From positions 1 to 40,707 of the IMG/VR virus record IMGVR_UViG_3300028653_000170: DNA of 40,707 nucleotides; one strand, written 5' to 3'. The notes beneath the pieces were generated by a model that saw only the letters and a program-made list of their open reading frames with translations, had not been told where the DNA came from and ran no database searches. Position 1 is the first letter of the stretch. Every line of letters begins with the position of its first letter. Source of the stretch: a virus. Below are positions 1 to 8,355 of this stretch, piece after piece. Position numbers and translations under genes: made by a program.

Positions 1-127
1 TAACTATAGAATTAAAGTAACAAATAAACTTCCTGATTCTAGTAATCATCACCAACTCCCCCATGTCTTATTAGGATCATTAAATGGTGTCTTGTAGTAC
101 AGCCCGGGCATTTGATTTACATCCCCG
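1..127. repeat. Terminal overlap, left copy
   Basis: Bases 2-127 are identical to 40582-40707; base 1 differs from 40581 (t versus g). The copy covers the 3' end of the GT2 gene and the first codons of the small gene that ends at 40369. The overlap joins the two ends with genes in register, as expected for an assembled circular or circularly permuted phage genome. Its length, close to a common assembly k-mer size, suggests an assembly overlap rather than a physical terminal repeat. Confidence 0.9.
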
Positions 128-828
128 ACAACAGGATGACCCCACTTTTTAAGGAAGTATTCTTGGTTCTTAGGAAATGTTATAGAGTTCTTATTCCATT
201 CTTCTCTATCAGACTTAATAGTTCTAGATCCATAATGAAAGAACTTAGCGCCACCGTATATAAGAGCTGTTCCTCCTGAAAGCTTAATTCTGTAATGATA
301 ATCTCCATCTTCACAATAAGCAGGCTTAAAGTTTTCGTCAAATAACCCTACTGTATCTAGAATCGAGGGTTTTACCATATAACAACTGAAATGTGGGTGT
401 TCGTTAAAGTTTTCATCCTCAGGACAAGTTTCAAGACTAGACAGGTCTGCCCACTCACTCATAGTCCACATGCAAGCCTCGGGATGATTCTCGGCAAATG
501 CTACAAGACGATCTATCGCGTTAGACTTTAAAACAATATCGTTATTAACTACTAAAACATAGTCCAAACCTAACTCTTTAGCTTTATTTATTCCTGTGTT
601 CCAGCCTTTAGCTACTGACTGTTCACCATCAGGGAATGTCAGAACCAATTTAACAGATTTATCCAAGACATACTGTATAGGAAAGAACTCTGGTGCAATA
701 TAATTCTCGCACGCTATATATGTTAGTTTGTTCTCACGTGATGCAAATGATTGGGTCGTTAGATTAAGATACTTTAAATGCTCGTCATTCTTAATATAAA
801 TAGGTGATGTTATTCCTACATTAACCAT
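49..828 (-). CDS. Family 2 (GT-A) glycosyltransferase
   Basis: This 259-residue protein looks like a GT-A fold glycosyltransferase that moves a sugar from a nucleotide donor to an acceptor glycan. The acidic donor/metal motif is the NND at residues 95-97, inside a strand reading YVLVVNNDIV. A second acidic stretch near residue 170 (AYCEDGDY) matches the usual catalytic base region (GLFDE...ED.D). The start is well supported by an AAGGAGAA Shine-Dalgarno 6 nt before ATG. It overlaps the dehydratase gene upstream by 13 bases, and its TGA shares one base with the ATG of the next gene across the circle junction (TGATG at 40627-40631). It belongs to the late sugar cassette. The family call is strong; donor and acceptor are unknown. 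Confidence 0.85.
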   Translation of the reverse strand: MVNVGITSPIYIKNDEHLKYLNLTTQSFASRENKLTYIACENYIAPEFFPIQYVLDKSVKLVLTFPDGEQSVAKGWNTGINKAKELGLDYVLVVNNDIVLKSNAIDRLVAFAENHPEACMWTMSEWADLSSLETCPEDENFNEHPHFSCYMVKPSILDTVGLFDENFKPAYCEDGDYHYRIKLSGGTALIYGGAKFFHYGSRTIKSDREEWNKNSITFPKNQEYFLKKWGHPVVGDVNQMPGLYYKTPFNDPNKTWGSW

Positions 829-1823
829 TTTTTATTCTCCTTCATCCATAAAACTGTCTTCTCTAAAGATTGGTTCAAGTCCATTGGGGGTACCCACCCC
901 ATACTCTTCATCTTTGCAGAGTCTAGACCATAATGCATATCATGACCCGGTCTAAATGAGTGAAAATCCTCCATTCTTATCTCTGGTGTCTTATGTAATA
1001 TTTCACCGATCCTTTGAACAATATCAGCACAGCTTGCCCACTCCCCGGCAATATTATATCTTTCGCCCGGTTTACCGTTTTTAAGTACAAACAACAGACC
1101 ATCAGCATGATTTCTAGCATGTAACCAACATCGCGATGATATATCAACTATTTCATTGTGAACTATTTTACAATGTACTGTTACCTCTTTACCTTCTAAA
1201 ATATTCTTAACGACCTTGGGTATAAACTTCTCACAATTCTGTCTCTCACCGAAATTATTCATAGTGTTTGTAATAACAATCGGCATGCCGTATGTATTCC
1301 AATAAGCATAACAAAAAGCTTCGGCTCCCGACTTAGATGCTGAATAAGGGTTAGATGGTCTATGTGGTTCGCCTTCAACATGCATGGTCAATTTACCTTT
1401 CTCATAATGAACCGGACCATAAACTTCGTCTGTTGAAACGTATATAAACCTTTCTAGATTGGGTAGGGACTTTGCATATTCAAGCATATTGACTGTGCCC
1501 AAGACATTACTTTCGGCAAAAGGAATAGGATCAGTTATAGATCTATCAACATGAGACTCAGCACCCATATGAATAATATAATCCACGTGACCTATTAAAT
1601 TCTTTGTAGTTTCAGAAATGGCTGCTCTAAAGTCATGATATACAAAACTTACCCTATGACCCTCGACTTTATAAATATCACTATCAGTTAGAAAGTTTAG
1701 ATTTCCAGCGTATGTAAGTCTGTCCAAAACAACTATATCCCAATCAGTTCTTTCAAGAATATGCTCTACTGTATGAGAACCTATAAATCCTGCTCCACCT
1801 GTAAGAAGTAATCTTTTAGTCAT
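816..1823 (-). CDS. Nucleotide-sugar 4,6-dehydratase (RmlB-like, extended SDR)
   Basis: This 335-residue extended short-chain dehydrogenase closely resembles dTDP-glucose 4,6-dehydratases, which turn an NDP-hexose into the NDP-4-keto-6-deoxy sugar. The N-terminus carries the Rossmann NAD motif TGGAGFIGSH (residues 8-17). The catalytic region has STDEVYG, with the Asp-Glu pair typical of 4,6-dehydratases, followed by YSASK, which gives the catalytic Tyr and Lys. Length is normal for the family (about 330-350). The gene starts within the end of the upstream methyltransferase gene (8-base overlap), and no clear Shine-Dalgarno is seen, so coupling is likely. No thymidylyltransferase, epimerase or reductase follows, so a host-made NDP-sugar is probably the substrate and other phage enzymes may use the product. 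Confidence 0.9.
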   Translation of the reverse strand: MTKRLLLTGGAGFIGSHTVEHILERTDWDIVVLDRLTYAGNLNFLTDSDIYKVEGHRVSFVYHDFRAAISETTKNLIGHVDYIIHMGAESHVDRSITDPIPFAESNVLGTVNMLEYAKSLPNLERFIYVSTDEVYGPVHYEKGKLTMHVEGEPHRPSNPYSASKSGAEAFCYAYWNTYGMPIVITNTMNNFGERQNCEKFIPKVVKNILEGKEVTVHCKIVHNEIVDISSRCWLHARNHADGLLFVLKNGKPGERYNIAGEWASCADIVQRIGEILHKTPEIRMEDFHSFRPGHDMHYGLDSAKMKSMGWVPPMDLNQSLEKTVLWMKENKKWLM

Positions 1824-2376
1824 ATTTTAATCTATAGTCACTTTCTGCGGATAAATTTTTTATAGCTTTAAGTTCTACCGTCATGTGATGAACTTCCACC
1901 TTAATACTAACTTTTTCAAATCTACTTATATGGCCGTAGTGATCATGAAATCCGTAATAATCTCCACAAAAATAGTTCACTTTCTCCTGACACCAAAAGT
2001 TTAAATGAGTAGGGTCTTGAAACACCGCCTCACTCGGGAGAACGGGAACAAAGAAGAAGAATCTCCCCCCATCCTTTAATACTCGATATATCTCGTTGAA
2101 TATATTTATAAGAGGTGTTTCTCTTCTATAATTCATCTGTTTTTTACCAGCATCGTATTCAGCCAAATACAAAGTTTCTGGTAGATGCTCTAAAAAGTCA
2201 TACGCCGTAACAAGCTCAAAAGAATTATCTTCAAAAGGAACTTTATCTAATACCAAATCCGCCTGTCTAAAATGTTCCTCGTCTATAACAGTAGGTTTTA
2301 CAATATCCGTACCGAAGTATTCATAGCCATCCCAAACTCTTTTAGCATTTCCCATACCGACATCAAGTTGCTTCAT
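1816..2376 (-). CDS. SAM-dependent methyltransferase (class I)
   Basis: This is a compact class I methyltransferase of 186 residues. The sequence has a glycine-containing SAM loop near the start (LDVGMGNAKRVW), the motif FELVTAYDFLEHLPE around the middle, and the typical IYRVLKDGGRFFFFVP strand-loop of Methyltransf_11-like enzymes. The ATG at 2376 was chosen because it forms an ATGA overlap with the stop of the upstream glycosyltransferase; an in-frame GTG 12 bases earlier is the alternative. Context points to sugar O- or N-methylation, but the acceptor cannot be read from sequence. Confidence 0.8.
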   Translation of the reverse strand: MKQLDVGMGNAKRVWDGYEYFGTDIVKPTVIDEEHFRQADLVLDKVPFEDNSFELVTAYDFLEHLPETLYLAEYDAGKKQMNYRRETPLINIFNEIYRVLKDGGRFFFFVPVLPSEAVFQDPTHLNFWCQEKVNYFCGDYYGFHDHYGHISRFEKVSIKVEVHHMTVELKAIKNLSAESDYRLKYD

Positions 2377-3161
2377 CGTATTATCCACGGCAGTTTACCC
2401 CTCCATTTTTCTATAAATCTTTTCTCTGATGCTTTATAAGATGCTAGATCCCCTGTATAACCCGTTGTTCCCATCTTCTCATCAATCCATTTGGCGTAGT
2501 CTGACCTATTAGCAGTCAAACCATTCAAGTGATGGCAGTACACCTCAATAAACCAGTTTTCATACCCCGCATTAAATGAAGACATGGATAAATCTTTATC
2601 GTAGAAATGGTGAAATGTATAATCTTGATCGAATCCACCGACCTTTTCCATCATCTCACGTCTACAAATAAGAGAAATGCCATCAAACCCTAGAACTCTC
2701 TTATTACCTGTATTTCTAGTGCCATGAACCTCGGCTTCTACAAAGTTAGAGTTACAATCCATGCGTCCGCCATCATAACCAAATCCACTACAACCAAAGA
2801 ACCCTGCAAGTCCGATATTTGAGTTGCTTTCAAACAAATCTAGCACTCTTTTATCCCAACCCTTTTCTAAGACAAGTAAATCGTTATGTAATATAGCAAT
2901 GACATCTCCCTTCGCTTCTTTCCATGCCTGTTGCATAGTCTTAACAACGCCTAGATTTTCTTCGTTTCGTATTAATCTATGATCAGGAAAATGTGGAAAG
3001 ACATACTTTGTGATCCATTCTCCACTGCCATCCGTTGAATTGTTATCAATAACTAGAAGTTCCACATCGTTCTTGTTCTCTATATTAGCAATATGAGCAC
3101 CCCAGACACCTTTCGTATCATCTATTTGATTCATAAAAGGGATGGCTATAGTAAGTTTCAC
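2373..3161 (-). CDS. Family 2 (GT-A) glycosyltransferase
   Basis: This 262-residue protein is a typical GT2 enzyme. It opens MKLTIAIPFMNQ, has the donor-binding IDNNSTDGSGEW segment, an HND variant of the DxD motif in IAILHNDLLVL, and the later GGFDQDY acidic region. The start codon is GTG, and the overlap GTGA with the upstream methyltransferase stop implies translational coupling. It differs clearly from the GT2 at 49-828, so the two probably make different linkages. Family is clear; specificity is unknown. Confidence 0.85.
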   Translation of the reverse strand: MKLTIAIPFMNQIDDTKGVWGAHIANIENKNDVELLVIDNNSTDGSGEWITKYVFPHFPDHRLIRNEENLGVVKTMQQAWKEAKGDVIAILHNDLLVLEKGWDKRVLDLFESNSNIGLAGFFGCSGFGYDGGRMDCNSNFVEAEVHGTRNTGNKRVLGFDGISLICRREMMEKVGGFDQDYTFHHFYDKDLSMSSFNAGYENWFIEVYCHHLNGLTANRSDYAKWIDEKMGTTGYTGDLASYKASEKRFIEKWRGKLPWIIR

Positions 3162-3676
3162 TTGATATCTTTCTTGATTTCAAAATAGTAATGAGTGGGC
3201 GTTATAAAACTCACACTAGAATTATATACCCTTTGTAAATATTCAGGAAATACTACAGATTTTACCCATTTAGTGCCGCCAATCTGACCCCAGACACTCT
3301 GGTCTGGCATCGGTGTAATACCTATTACACGGTCACTAGCGACCCGTAGCGCCTCTTCTAGAGTTTTTATAGGATTACTAGTCTGTTCAAGAATACAAGA
3401 TAGTACAACAACTGGAACTTCTCCATCTTTATAATCTAAACACTCAGATGCACCCCAATAAACATCTAAACCCTTAGCTCTAGCTTTATCAACCATTTGA
3501 CCTGATAAATCTACACCATGCCCATGTCCACACTTTTCAATTAAGTAGCCGCTATTACAACCAACATCTAAAAAGTCGTCCTCTCCTATTTGTTTTACCA
3601 AATAGTTAATAAACAGATCATTTAATGGGCTATGACCCTCTTCTATTTCAACGTCGTAGAGATTGTCCTGAGACAT
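3158..3676 (-). CDS. SAM-dependent methyltransferase (class I)
   Basis: This 172-residue methyltransferase has the canonical motif I FLDVGCNSGYLIEKC, followed by GVDLSGQMVDKA, where the acidic residue binds the SAM ribose. Two in-frame ATGs exist. The one at 3676 is favoured because GGGAGAA lies about 10 nt upstream; the ATG at 3694 is itself fused to that purine run and has none before it. The gene overlaps the upstream deacetylase by 34 bases. It is probably a sugar methyltransferase by context only. Confidence 0.78.
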   Translation of the reverse strand: MSQDNLYDVEIEEGHSPLNDLFINYLVKQIGEDDFLDVGCNSGYLIEKCGHGHGVDLSGQMVDKARAKGLDVYWGASECLDYKDGEVPVVVLSCILEQTSNPIKTLEEALRVASDRVIGITPMPDQSVWGQIGGTKWVKSVVFPEYLQRVYNSSVSFITPTHYYFEIKKDIK

Positions 3677-4224
3677 GCGTCTAGTTTCTCCCATGAATAA
3701 CCAAATTGATTACCGTCTTTAAATCTCCATGAATGACAATAGATAATAGGGTCAGTGGGTGTTTGACCGTACATAGACATGCCCTCAAGATAATCCTCAA
3801 GACGTTGGGACTTACCTAGTACTTTTAGACCACATACCCTATCGTCATATTCCTCCGATTGTTCATTAAAAGGCAATACAGCATAGGTCGGTGCAAAACC
3901 CCAAACATGCAAGATCTCACAACACGTCTGTTGATCCTTTTTAGTAGGTCTATGTGTATGACGAAAACCGTGTGTACCAATAAAATCGTCCCTGTTCAAT
4001 AAAAAGTCGAAAACCTCCGTATTATCTTTGAAAGTTTGACCAGTACAAGAGTAATCGAATATCTTGTCATTATCCCACCCACTATCAATGTCTATTGTAT
4101 GCCCAATTAAAGTTATGGCTTGGATAATTTTGAAACCATATTTGTCACATATCTCACAAAACTTATATATCTCGTTTATATCTGTAGAAAACCCAATGTC
4201 ATCATTCCTGATTATCGGTAACAT
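3643..4224 (-). CDS. NodB-type polysaccharide deacetylase-like protein
   Basis: The 193-residue protein resembles carbohydrate esterase family 4 (NodB homology) enzymes, which remove N- or O-acetyl groups from glycans. It has a paired Asp motif (RNDD, residues 6-9) for the catalytic base and metal ligand, the metal motif HGFRHTH (family pattern H-x3-H), and a late CHSWRF that may supply the catalytic His. Start at the ATG at 4224 is supported by a GGAGAG Shine-Dalgarno; the longer frame would need a TTG. It lacks a signal peptide, so it should act in the cytoplasm on a carrier-linked or nucleotide-linked sugar. The fold call is moderate because overall similarity is distant. Confidence 0.7.
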   Translation of the reverse strand: MLPIIRNDDIGFSTDINEIYKFCEICDKYGFKIIQAITLIGHTIDIDSGWDNDKIFDYSCTGQTFKDNTEVFDFLLNRDDFIGTHGFRHTHRPTKKDQQTCCEILHVWGFAPTYAVLPFNEQSEEYDDRVCGLKVLGKSQRLEDYLEGMSMYGQTPTDPIIYCHSWRFKDGNQFGYSWEKLDACLRTISTTLK

Positions 4225-4682
4225 ACAACTCTCCAATCTCTTATGGGCATATGCATTATGCCTTGCTGAGTAAATTGAATATCTTTAAATCCTACATCTT
4301 TTAATAACTGTTCCAGTTCAGACTTTTCGTAAACATAGTGGTGCAAAACAATAGGATCAATTGCAACGTCTTGATTTCCATGTAAACCCCATCTTCCATG
4401 AATATCGCCCTGTTGATACATCTTAATAGTTTCAGATAGGTCAGTAAACTCAATTGTCATCTTCCCACCGTCCTTTAAAACTCTATACCAATCACTCAGA
4501 ACATCAACAAACTCCCATTTATAGAACGATTCAATAACATGAACAGCCACTATCTCATCCACAGACTCATCCTGATAAGGCAATGGTAGTCTTAGGTCAT
4601 GCTTGACATCTGCACCCTCGCACAGATCTACATTAATAAACCCATCAATCCTAAGATCTCCTCCGCCGAGATTTAATTTCAT
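4212..4682 (-). CDS. SAM-dependent methyltransferase (class I, short)
   Basis: This 156-residue protein begins MKLNLGGGDLRIDGFINVDL, a predicted SAM-binding start seen in short methyltransferases of glycan clusters. It continues with ADVKHDLRLPLPYQDESVDEI and VHVIESF, and a WYRVLKDGGKMTIEF segment typical of Methyltransf_11-like proteins. A strong GAGGAGG Shine-Dalgarno precedes the ATG. It overlaps the upstream GT4 gene by 4 bases and the downstream deacetylase by 13. It is the third methyltransferase of the cassette. Confidence 0.8.
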   Translation of the reverse strand: MKLNLGGGDLRIDGFINVDLCEGADVKHDLRLPLPYQDESVDEIVAVHVIESFYKWEFVDVLSDWYRVLKDGGKMTIEFTDLSETIKMYQQGDIHGRWGLHGNQDVAIDPIVLHHYVYEKSELEQLLKDVGFKDIQFTQQGIMHMPIRDWRVVCYR

Positions 4683-5464
4683 AACATTACCTCCTCGTAC
4701 AATTTATTAAAACGCTCGCATAAATTAGGCCATGTAAGATGCGATACTTGTGGGGATGTATAAAACTTCTCTATCTCATGTTTAATGCTTTCAATGCTTC
4801 GATCACACTTATGACAATTTAACTGTGATGCATACCCAACATTTGTAGTTATAAATGGTTTGTTGATCGCTGAGCATTCTACTGCAATTGTGTTAAATCC
4901 CTCATTAACCGAGGCTATAACCATAAGATCAACGCTATTATAAAACCCCAACATATCCTCTGGTTTAATATTCTCATTTGCAACAATAAGATTGATACTA
5001 AGTTCATCACAAGCCTGTTTAACAAAATAAAATCCTTTATAATCTCGGCTATATTCTTGAAACGCCATACCTACAGTGAAAGGGTGACTTGGCCTAAAGT
5101 CCTCAGTTAAACCATCTGGAATATACACGGCATCCGGGAATTCTTCCAAAAGAGAAACATTTACGACGTGAGTTTTAAAACGCTTTGCTAAATCTTTTAC
5201 GTAATCTGCATATCTAAAGCTTCTTATGCTCAGAAGCAGTGGTTTGGTAAAACTTTTCACCGCATCTAGATGGCTACCAAAGTCCCAGTTAAGATAATGC
5301 GTCATGTCATGACTATTAACCTTATCTATCAGTTGCTGATTATCTAGTCTAGTGTAAAAATCGAGATCAATATCGTACTTATCTGAAAGGTTATCCATCA
5401 TTTTATGGGCTATCCTATCAACAATCCAACCCTGTCCATCAGATAGCATTAATACTTTTTTCAC
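4679..5464 (-). CDS. Family 4-like (GT-B) glycosyltransferase, short
   Basis: The 261-residue protein is a short GT-B type glycosyltransferase. The C-terminal half has the nucleotide-sugar region of GT4: a strand around IYIPDGLTEDF and then SVDLMVIASVNEGFNTIAVECSA, which matches the E-x7-E donor-binding motif. The usual N-terminal acceptor lobe is reduced; full-length GT4 enzymes have about 350-400 residues. It overlaps both neighbours by 4 bases (ATGA type). This could be a minimal active enzyme or one that pairs with another cassette protein. Confidence 0.75.
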   Translation of the reverse strand: MKKVLMLSDGQGWIVDRIAHKMMDNLSDKYDIDLDFYTRLDNQQLIDKVNSHDMTHYLNWDFGSHLDAVKSFTKPLLLSIRSFRYADYVKDLAKRFKTHVVNVSLLEEFPDAVYIPDGLTEDFRPSHPFTVGMAFQEYSRDYKGFYFVKQACDELSINLIVANENIKPEDMLGFYNSVDLMVIASVNEGFNTIAVECSAINKPFITTNVGYASQLNCHKCDRSIESIKHEIEKFYTSPQVSHLTWPNLCERFNKLYEEVML

Positions 5465-6108
5465 CAGTTGTGCCCTCCCATTTCGTAAATGTTGTTATTC
5501 TCTCTTTGTCCTTCACGATCAAAGAACTTTACTTTAACCCCAGACTTCCATACTGCATAAGGAAAGGATATCTGATCTCGCTTTGACCCCCTTGTTATTT
5601 CACTCCACCAAATATTATTAAACTCAGTTACTTTAGGAGTATTTCGTCTTAAAATCATGGCACAATCTGCTAGTCTAGAACCATCGAACCCTTCATCCTT
5701 ATAGCGCTGTACCTGCTTGCTTATTAAATCCTCGGTATCAAACTTACCGCCTATACATTCCTGTGCCTCCTCGTATACAGTTCCTCTTTGAAGATGTGGC
5801 ATTATAGCCATGTCGTACTCCCCATCACCAAGTTGCTTGTTAAACAAAGTCTCGGCATCTACTTTCATATGGATATTCCCATCTATCCACATTGTGTCTT
5901 TACTAAAAAACAAATGGGGACAAATCTTATAGATCTTTGCTCTTCGACAATTATTAGACTCAGCACTATCTATTTTATGGGTATACCAACCTTCATAAAA
6001 GTCGTCTCTTGGAATATCGAGATCGTCTGTAAAAAGGTGATTTTCGTGGTCAAGATTATATGGAACAATTCTATCCTTTTTAGCTGTTATGGCAGTATAT
6101 AAAATCAT
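5461..6108 (-). CDS. TOD1/MUCI70 (DUF616)-like glycosyltransferase
   Basis: This 215-residue protein resembles the DUF616 (TOD1/MUCI70) glycosyltransferase-like family: an opening ILYTAITAKKDRI, then a host-lattice segment with RRAKIYKICPHLFF, MWIDGNIHM (predicted Asp-containing sugar-binding strand) and a C-terminal half rich in conserved aromatic residues (WWSEITRGSKRDQISFPYAVW). The start has an AGGTG purine run 7 nt before ATG. It is the first gene of the sugar cassette downstream of the packaging genes and overlaps the GT4 by 4 bases. The family match is from memory of motif patterns; activity is inferred. Confidence 0.65.
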   Translation of the reverse strand: MILYTAITAKKDRIVPYNLDHENHLFTDDLDIPRDDFYEGWYTHKIDSAESNNCRRAKIYKICPHLFFSKDTMWIDGNIHMKVDAETLFNKQLGDGEYDMAIMPHLQRGTVYEEAQECIGGKFDTEDLISKQVQRYKDEGFDGSRLADCAMILRRNTPKVTEFNNIWWSEITRGSKRDQISFPYAVWKSGVKVKFFDREGQRENNNIYEMGGHNW

Positions 6109-6119
6109 TTAAAAACACC

Positions 6120-6239
6120 TCAAAAATACCTATAAACCAAACTTCCTAATCTTCTATTCACCTTGTAGAAGCAATTTGCACACAATGCGTATCTACCCAC
6201 ATACGAAACCTTTTTATCGCCGCACATTCTACAGCTCAT
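6120..6239 (-). CDS. Small zinc-ribbon protein (39 aa)
   Basis: A 39-residue frame encodes a basic protein with two Cys pairs, CRMC (residues 3-6) and CANC (residues 20-23), spaced as in a small treble-clef or zinc-ribbon domain. The ATG overlaps the stop of the upstream gene as ATGA, with GGAAG just before it, and the stop lies 11 bases before the next ATG. This fits the coupling used by all neighbours, so it is probably a real gene despite its size. Its function is unknown. Confidence 0.65.
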   Translation of the reverse strand: MSCRMCGDKKVSYVGRYALCANCFYKVNRRLGSLVYRYF

Positions 6240-6571
6240 ATCTTCCAGTCCGTCTTTCCCGGAGCAAGTGGTTTATATGGTGCATTAGCTATAACATCAC
6301 CTTTATTGTTTATAGTAATGTTTCTACCTTTATAAGTATACACCGCGGTAGGTCTTGCAACAGCATATGCATCATTAATACCTTTTACATTGTCATATAA
6401 TGCATCATCTTTCTTCTTCTTCTCTATATATTCTGGGGTTTCTCTACATTCAGGACAGGGTGTTTTGTGGCATAGGCCGTCGAACTTACAGGAATTGGGT
6501 TTATGGCATCTTGGACACTCAATGTACTCAGGTATTTCAGAACCGAATAATATAATCTTTGATTTAGCCAT
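6236..6571 (-). CDS. Zinc-ribbon protein of unknown function
   Basis: The 111-residue protein has two Cys pairs, CPRC and CPEC, near residues 20-45, separated by a further CHKTP segment, so it likely binds zinc. The C-terminal half has no recognised domain. The ATG at 6571 was chosen because ATGGCTAA overlaps the TerL stop; the longer frame would start at TTG. It sits directly behind TerL, where some phages carry HNH-like packaging helpers, but no HNH catalytic motif is visible here. Confidence 0.65.
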   Translation of the reverse strand: MAKSKIILFGSEIPEYIECPRCHKPNSCKFDGLCHKTPCPECRETPEYIEKKKKDDALYDNVKGINDAYAVARPTAVYTYKGRNITINNKGDVIANAPYKPLAPGKTDWKI

Positions 6572-7991
6572 TGTTTTTATTATACATCGAGGCAAATTGA
6601 AGAATTCCTGATTCTATTTTACCACTCATAAAAGCTAGTGCCAATGCGTCTGCTTTATCAGGTGATGGTAAACCACGTTTCTTCATGTCTTCTTTAGACT
6701 CCATCTCAACTTGACCCTTAATGGTATAAAAATACTTAATAGATGCTAATTGAGACTTTAACTCGTCATCATCTGGTATTGAGATGTCGCCGTTTATAAA
6801 TCGTTCTCTTAGATTCCAATATATTTCAGCACGTAAATTCTTGAACAATTCTGGCTTCTGCGATGCTTTACCCACGTTCACATCCTCATAGGTCTTGAAC
6901 CTAGCTAATCTCTTTATTGTATCAACAACACCAGCTCCAACACCAACACCGTCGATTCTAGTAAAAGCGTACGGACGACTGGACATATAATTAAATAGAT
7001 TATTTGCTGTCTGTACAGTATCTTGTAATGTATAAGTCTTAATATCCAAAACCGTTGCACCTTTACGATATAGAAAGACTGTCTTATCATCACCATATCG
7101 TGCTACATCACAACCTATATTCTCTGGATCACCACTTATAGATTCAATCAACTTATTAGTGGCCTCCTCAATCTTAAACAGTGGGATCAGTGTATCTGTG
7201 CCCTGTGTTGGAAATTCACCTAATACACGAGATTCCCACATCGGTGAACCCTCTCCCCATCTTAAATACTTATCATAAACCCATTCGGGTGTAACAAGGT
7301 AAGGACGTGGCAGTTTACCTATAATCTTCTCTTCCCATTTATTGGCTTTAATATCCTCAAGTGTGATACCAAACTCCGTAAAGTTAGGAGTATCAAATGC
7401 ACTTATATGAAATGTTTTATAATTAGGGAGTTCAAAAGATCGGTGAAATGTACCCGTTATATTGGTAGGGTTACCTATAAGCAACTCCCGAGAGTTACCG
7501 GACGACAATATTCCCTCTGACGCCGTGTATATTTCCTCCTTAATACCGCTTGCTTCATCGCACACCAGTAAAATGTTCTCAGCGTGAAAACCTTGAAATC
7601 TATCTGGCTCGTTTGTAGATAAACCCAGAGCAAACCATTCATCATCTATATTCAACTTTGTAGTTGATAGGCTACCTCCCAATACTTTGTAGTCGCCATT
7701 GGCCTTATTCCATGCGTTTGCAAGTTCTCTCCATAGTATATCTGTAACCTGTCTAAATGACGGGGCTGTTGTTATAACTTTTGAATTAGGATGAGAATAA
7801 AGAAACTGTAGAGCGATCCTTGCAGCAAGCCATGTCTTACCGCTACCGTGGCATGACTTTATAGATACACGTTTATAATCTTGTAACGACCGGGATATAT
7901 CTCTTTGCATTTCCCAAAGAGAGTCACCAAATATCTTCTCTATAAATCTATCAGGATTGTTCGATAGGTGTTGTATTGTCTTCGATATCAT
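6564..7991 (-). CDS. terL: Terminase large subunit (ATPase-nuclease)
   Basis: This 475-residue protein is the DNA packaging motor. The ATPase domain has a Walker A-like SCHGSGKT at residues 46-53 and a Walker B ILLVCDEA at about 140-147 with the catalytic Glu. The RNase H-like nuclease domain starts at GCDVARYGDD (Asp at residue 295), with further acidic positions in TRIDGVGVG and in SPDKADALALAF near the C-terminus. Length is standard. The gene overlaps the small subunit by 41 bases. It acts at the portal vertex, pumping and cutting concatemeric or circular DNA. Confidence 0.97.
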   Translation of the reverse strand: MISKTIQHLSNNPDRFIEKIFGDSLWEMQRDISRSLQDYKRVSIKSCHGSGKTWLAARIALQFLYSHPNSKVITTAPSFRQVTDILWRELANAWNKANGDYKVLGGSLSTTKLNIDDEWFALGLSTNEPDRFQGFHAENILLVCDEASGIKEEIYTASEGILSSGNSRELLIGNPTNITGTFHRSFELPNYKTFHISAFDTPNFTEFGITLEDIKANKWEEKIIGKLPRPYLVTPEWVYDKYLRWGEGSPMWESRVLGEFPTQGTDTLIPLFKIEEATNKLIESISGDPENIGCDVARYGDDKTVFLYRKGATVLDIKTYTLQDTVQTANNLFNYMSSRPYAFTRIDGVGVGAGVVDTIKRLARFKTYEDVNVGKASQKPELFKNLRAEIYWNLRERFINGDISIPDDDELKSQLASIKYFYTIKGQVEMESKEDMKKRGLPSPDKADALALAFMSGKIESGILQFASMYNKNNG

Positions 7992-8355
7992 CTATATTTT
8001 CACCCTCGGACAATTTCTTTACTAGTTGATCAAATGTTAATGTGCCGGTAAATTTCGTTTCTTGTTTAGGCATACCTTCTAAATAGTTCCATATTAATCT
8101 CAATGCTGTAGCATCTCCATCAAAAGCCATCTTTGCTACCTTGGCCACAAACTCTTCCTTCCTAACTACGCCAGTAGTTGTATTCTTGCTTTCTAAATAC
8201 TCACGCATACAATCTGTTAATGTTTGACCCTTCTTGGGTCTACCGTTAGGATTGGCTATATTACCTGCACCGAAAGTACCGTCTAATCTCCGATTTTCTA
8301 CCGATTTTATCGGCAATACATCACTTACAATATTACTGGCGTTATCGTATGCCAT
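7951..8355 (-). CDS. terS: Terminase small subunit-like protein (DUF5681-like)
   Basis: The 134-residue protein lies directly upstream of TerL and carries a GRPKKGQTL segment, the basic turn that marks DUF5681-type proteins often found as the small terminase subunit. The middle is predicted helical (TDCMREYLES, FVAKVAKMAFDGDATALRLIWNYLEG). An AGGAGG Shine-Dalgarno precedes the ATG. Expected role: recognise the packaging site and regulate TerL. The assignment rests on position, size and this motif. Confidence 0.8.
   Translation of the reverse strand: MAYDNASNIVSDVLPIKSVENRRLDGTFGAGNIANPNGRPKKGQTLTDCMREYLESKNTTTGVVRKEEFVAKVAKMAFDGDATALRLIWNYLEGMPKQETKFTGTLTFDQLVKKLSEGENIDDIEDNTTPIEQS

Noticed and set aside
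1-127. Biological direct terminal repeats
   Set aside because: The length is close to a typical assembly k-mer, and the join restores continuous coupled genes, so an assembly overlap is the simpler explanation.
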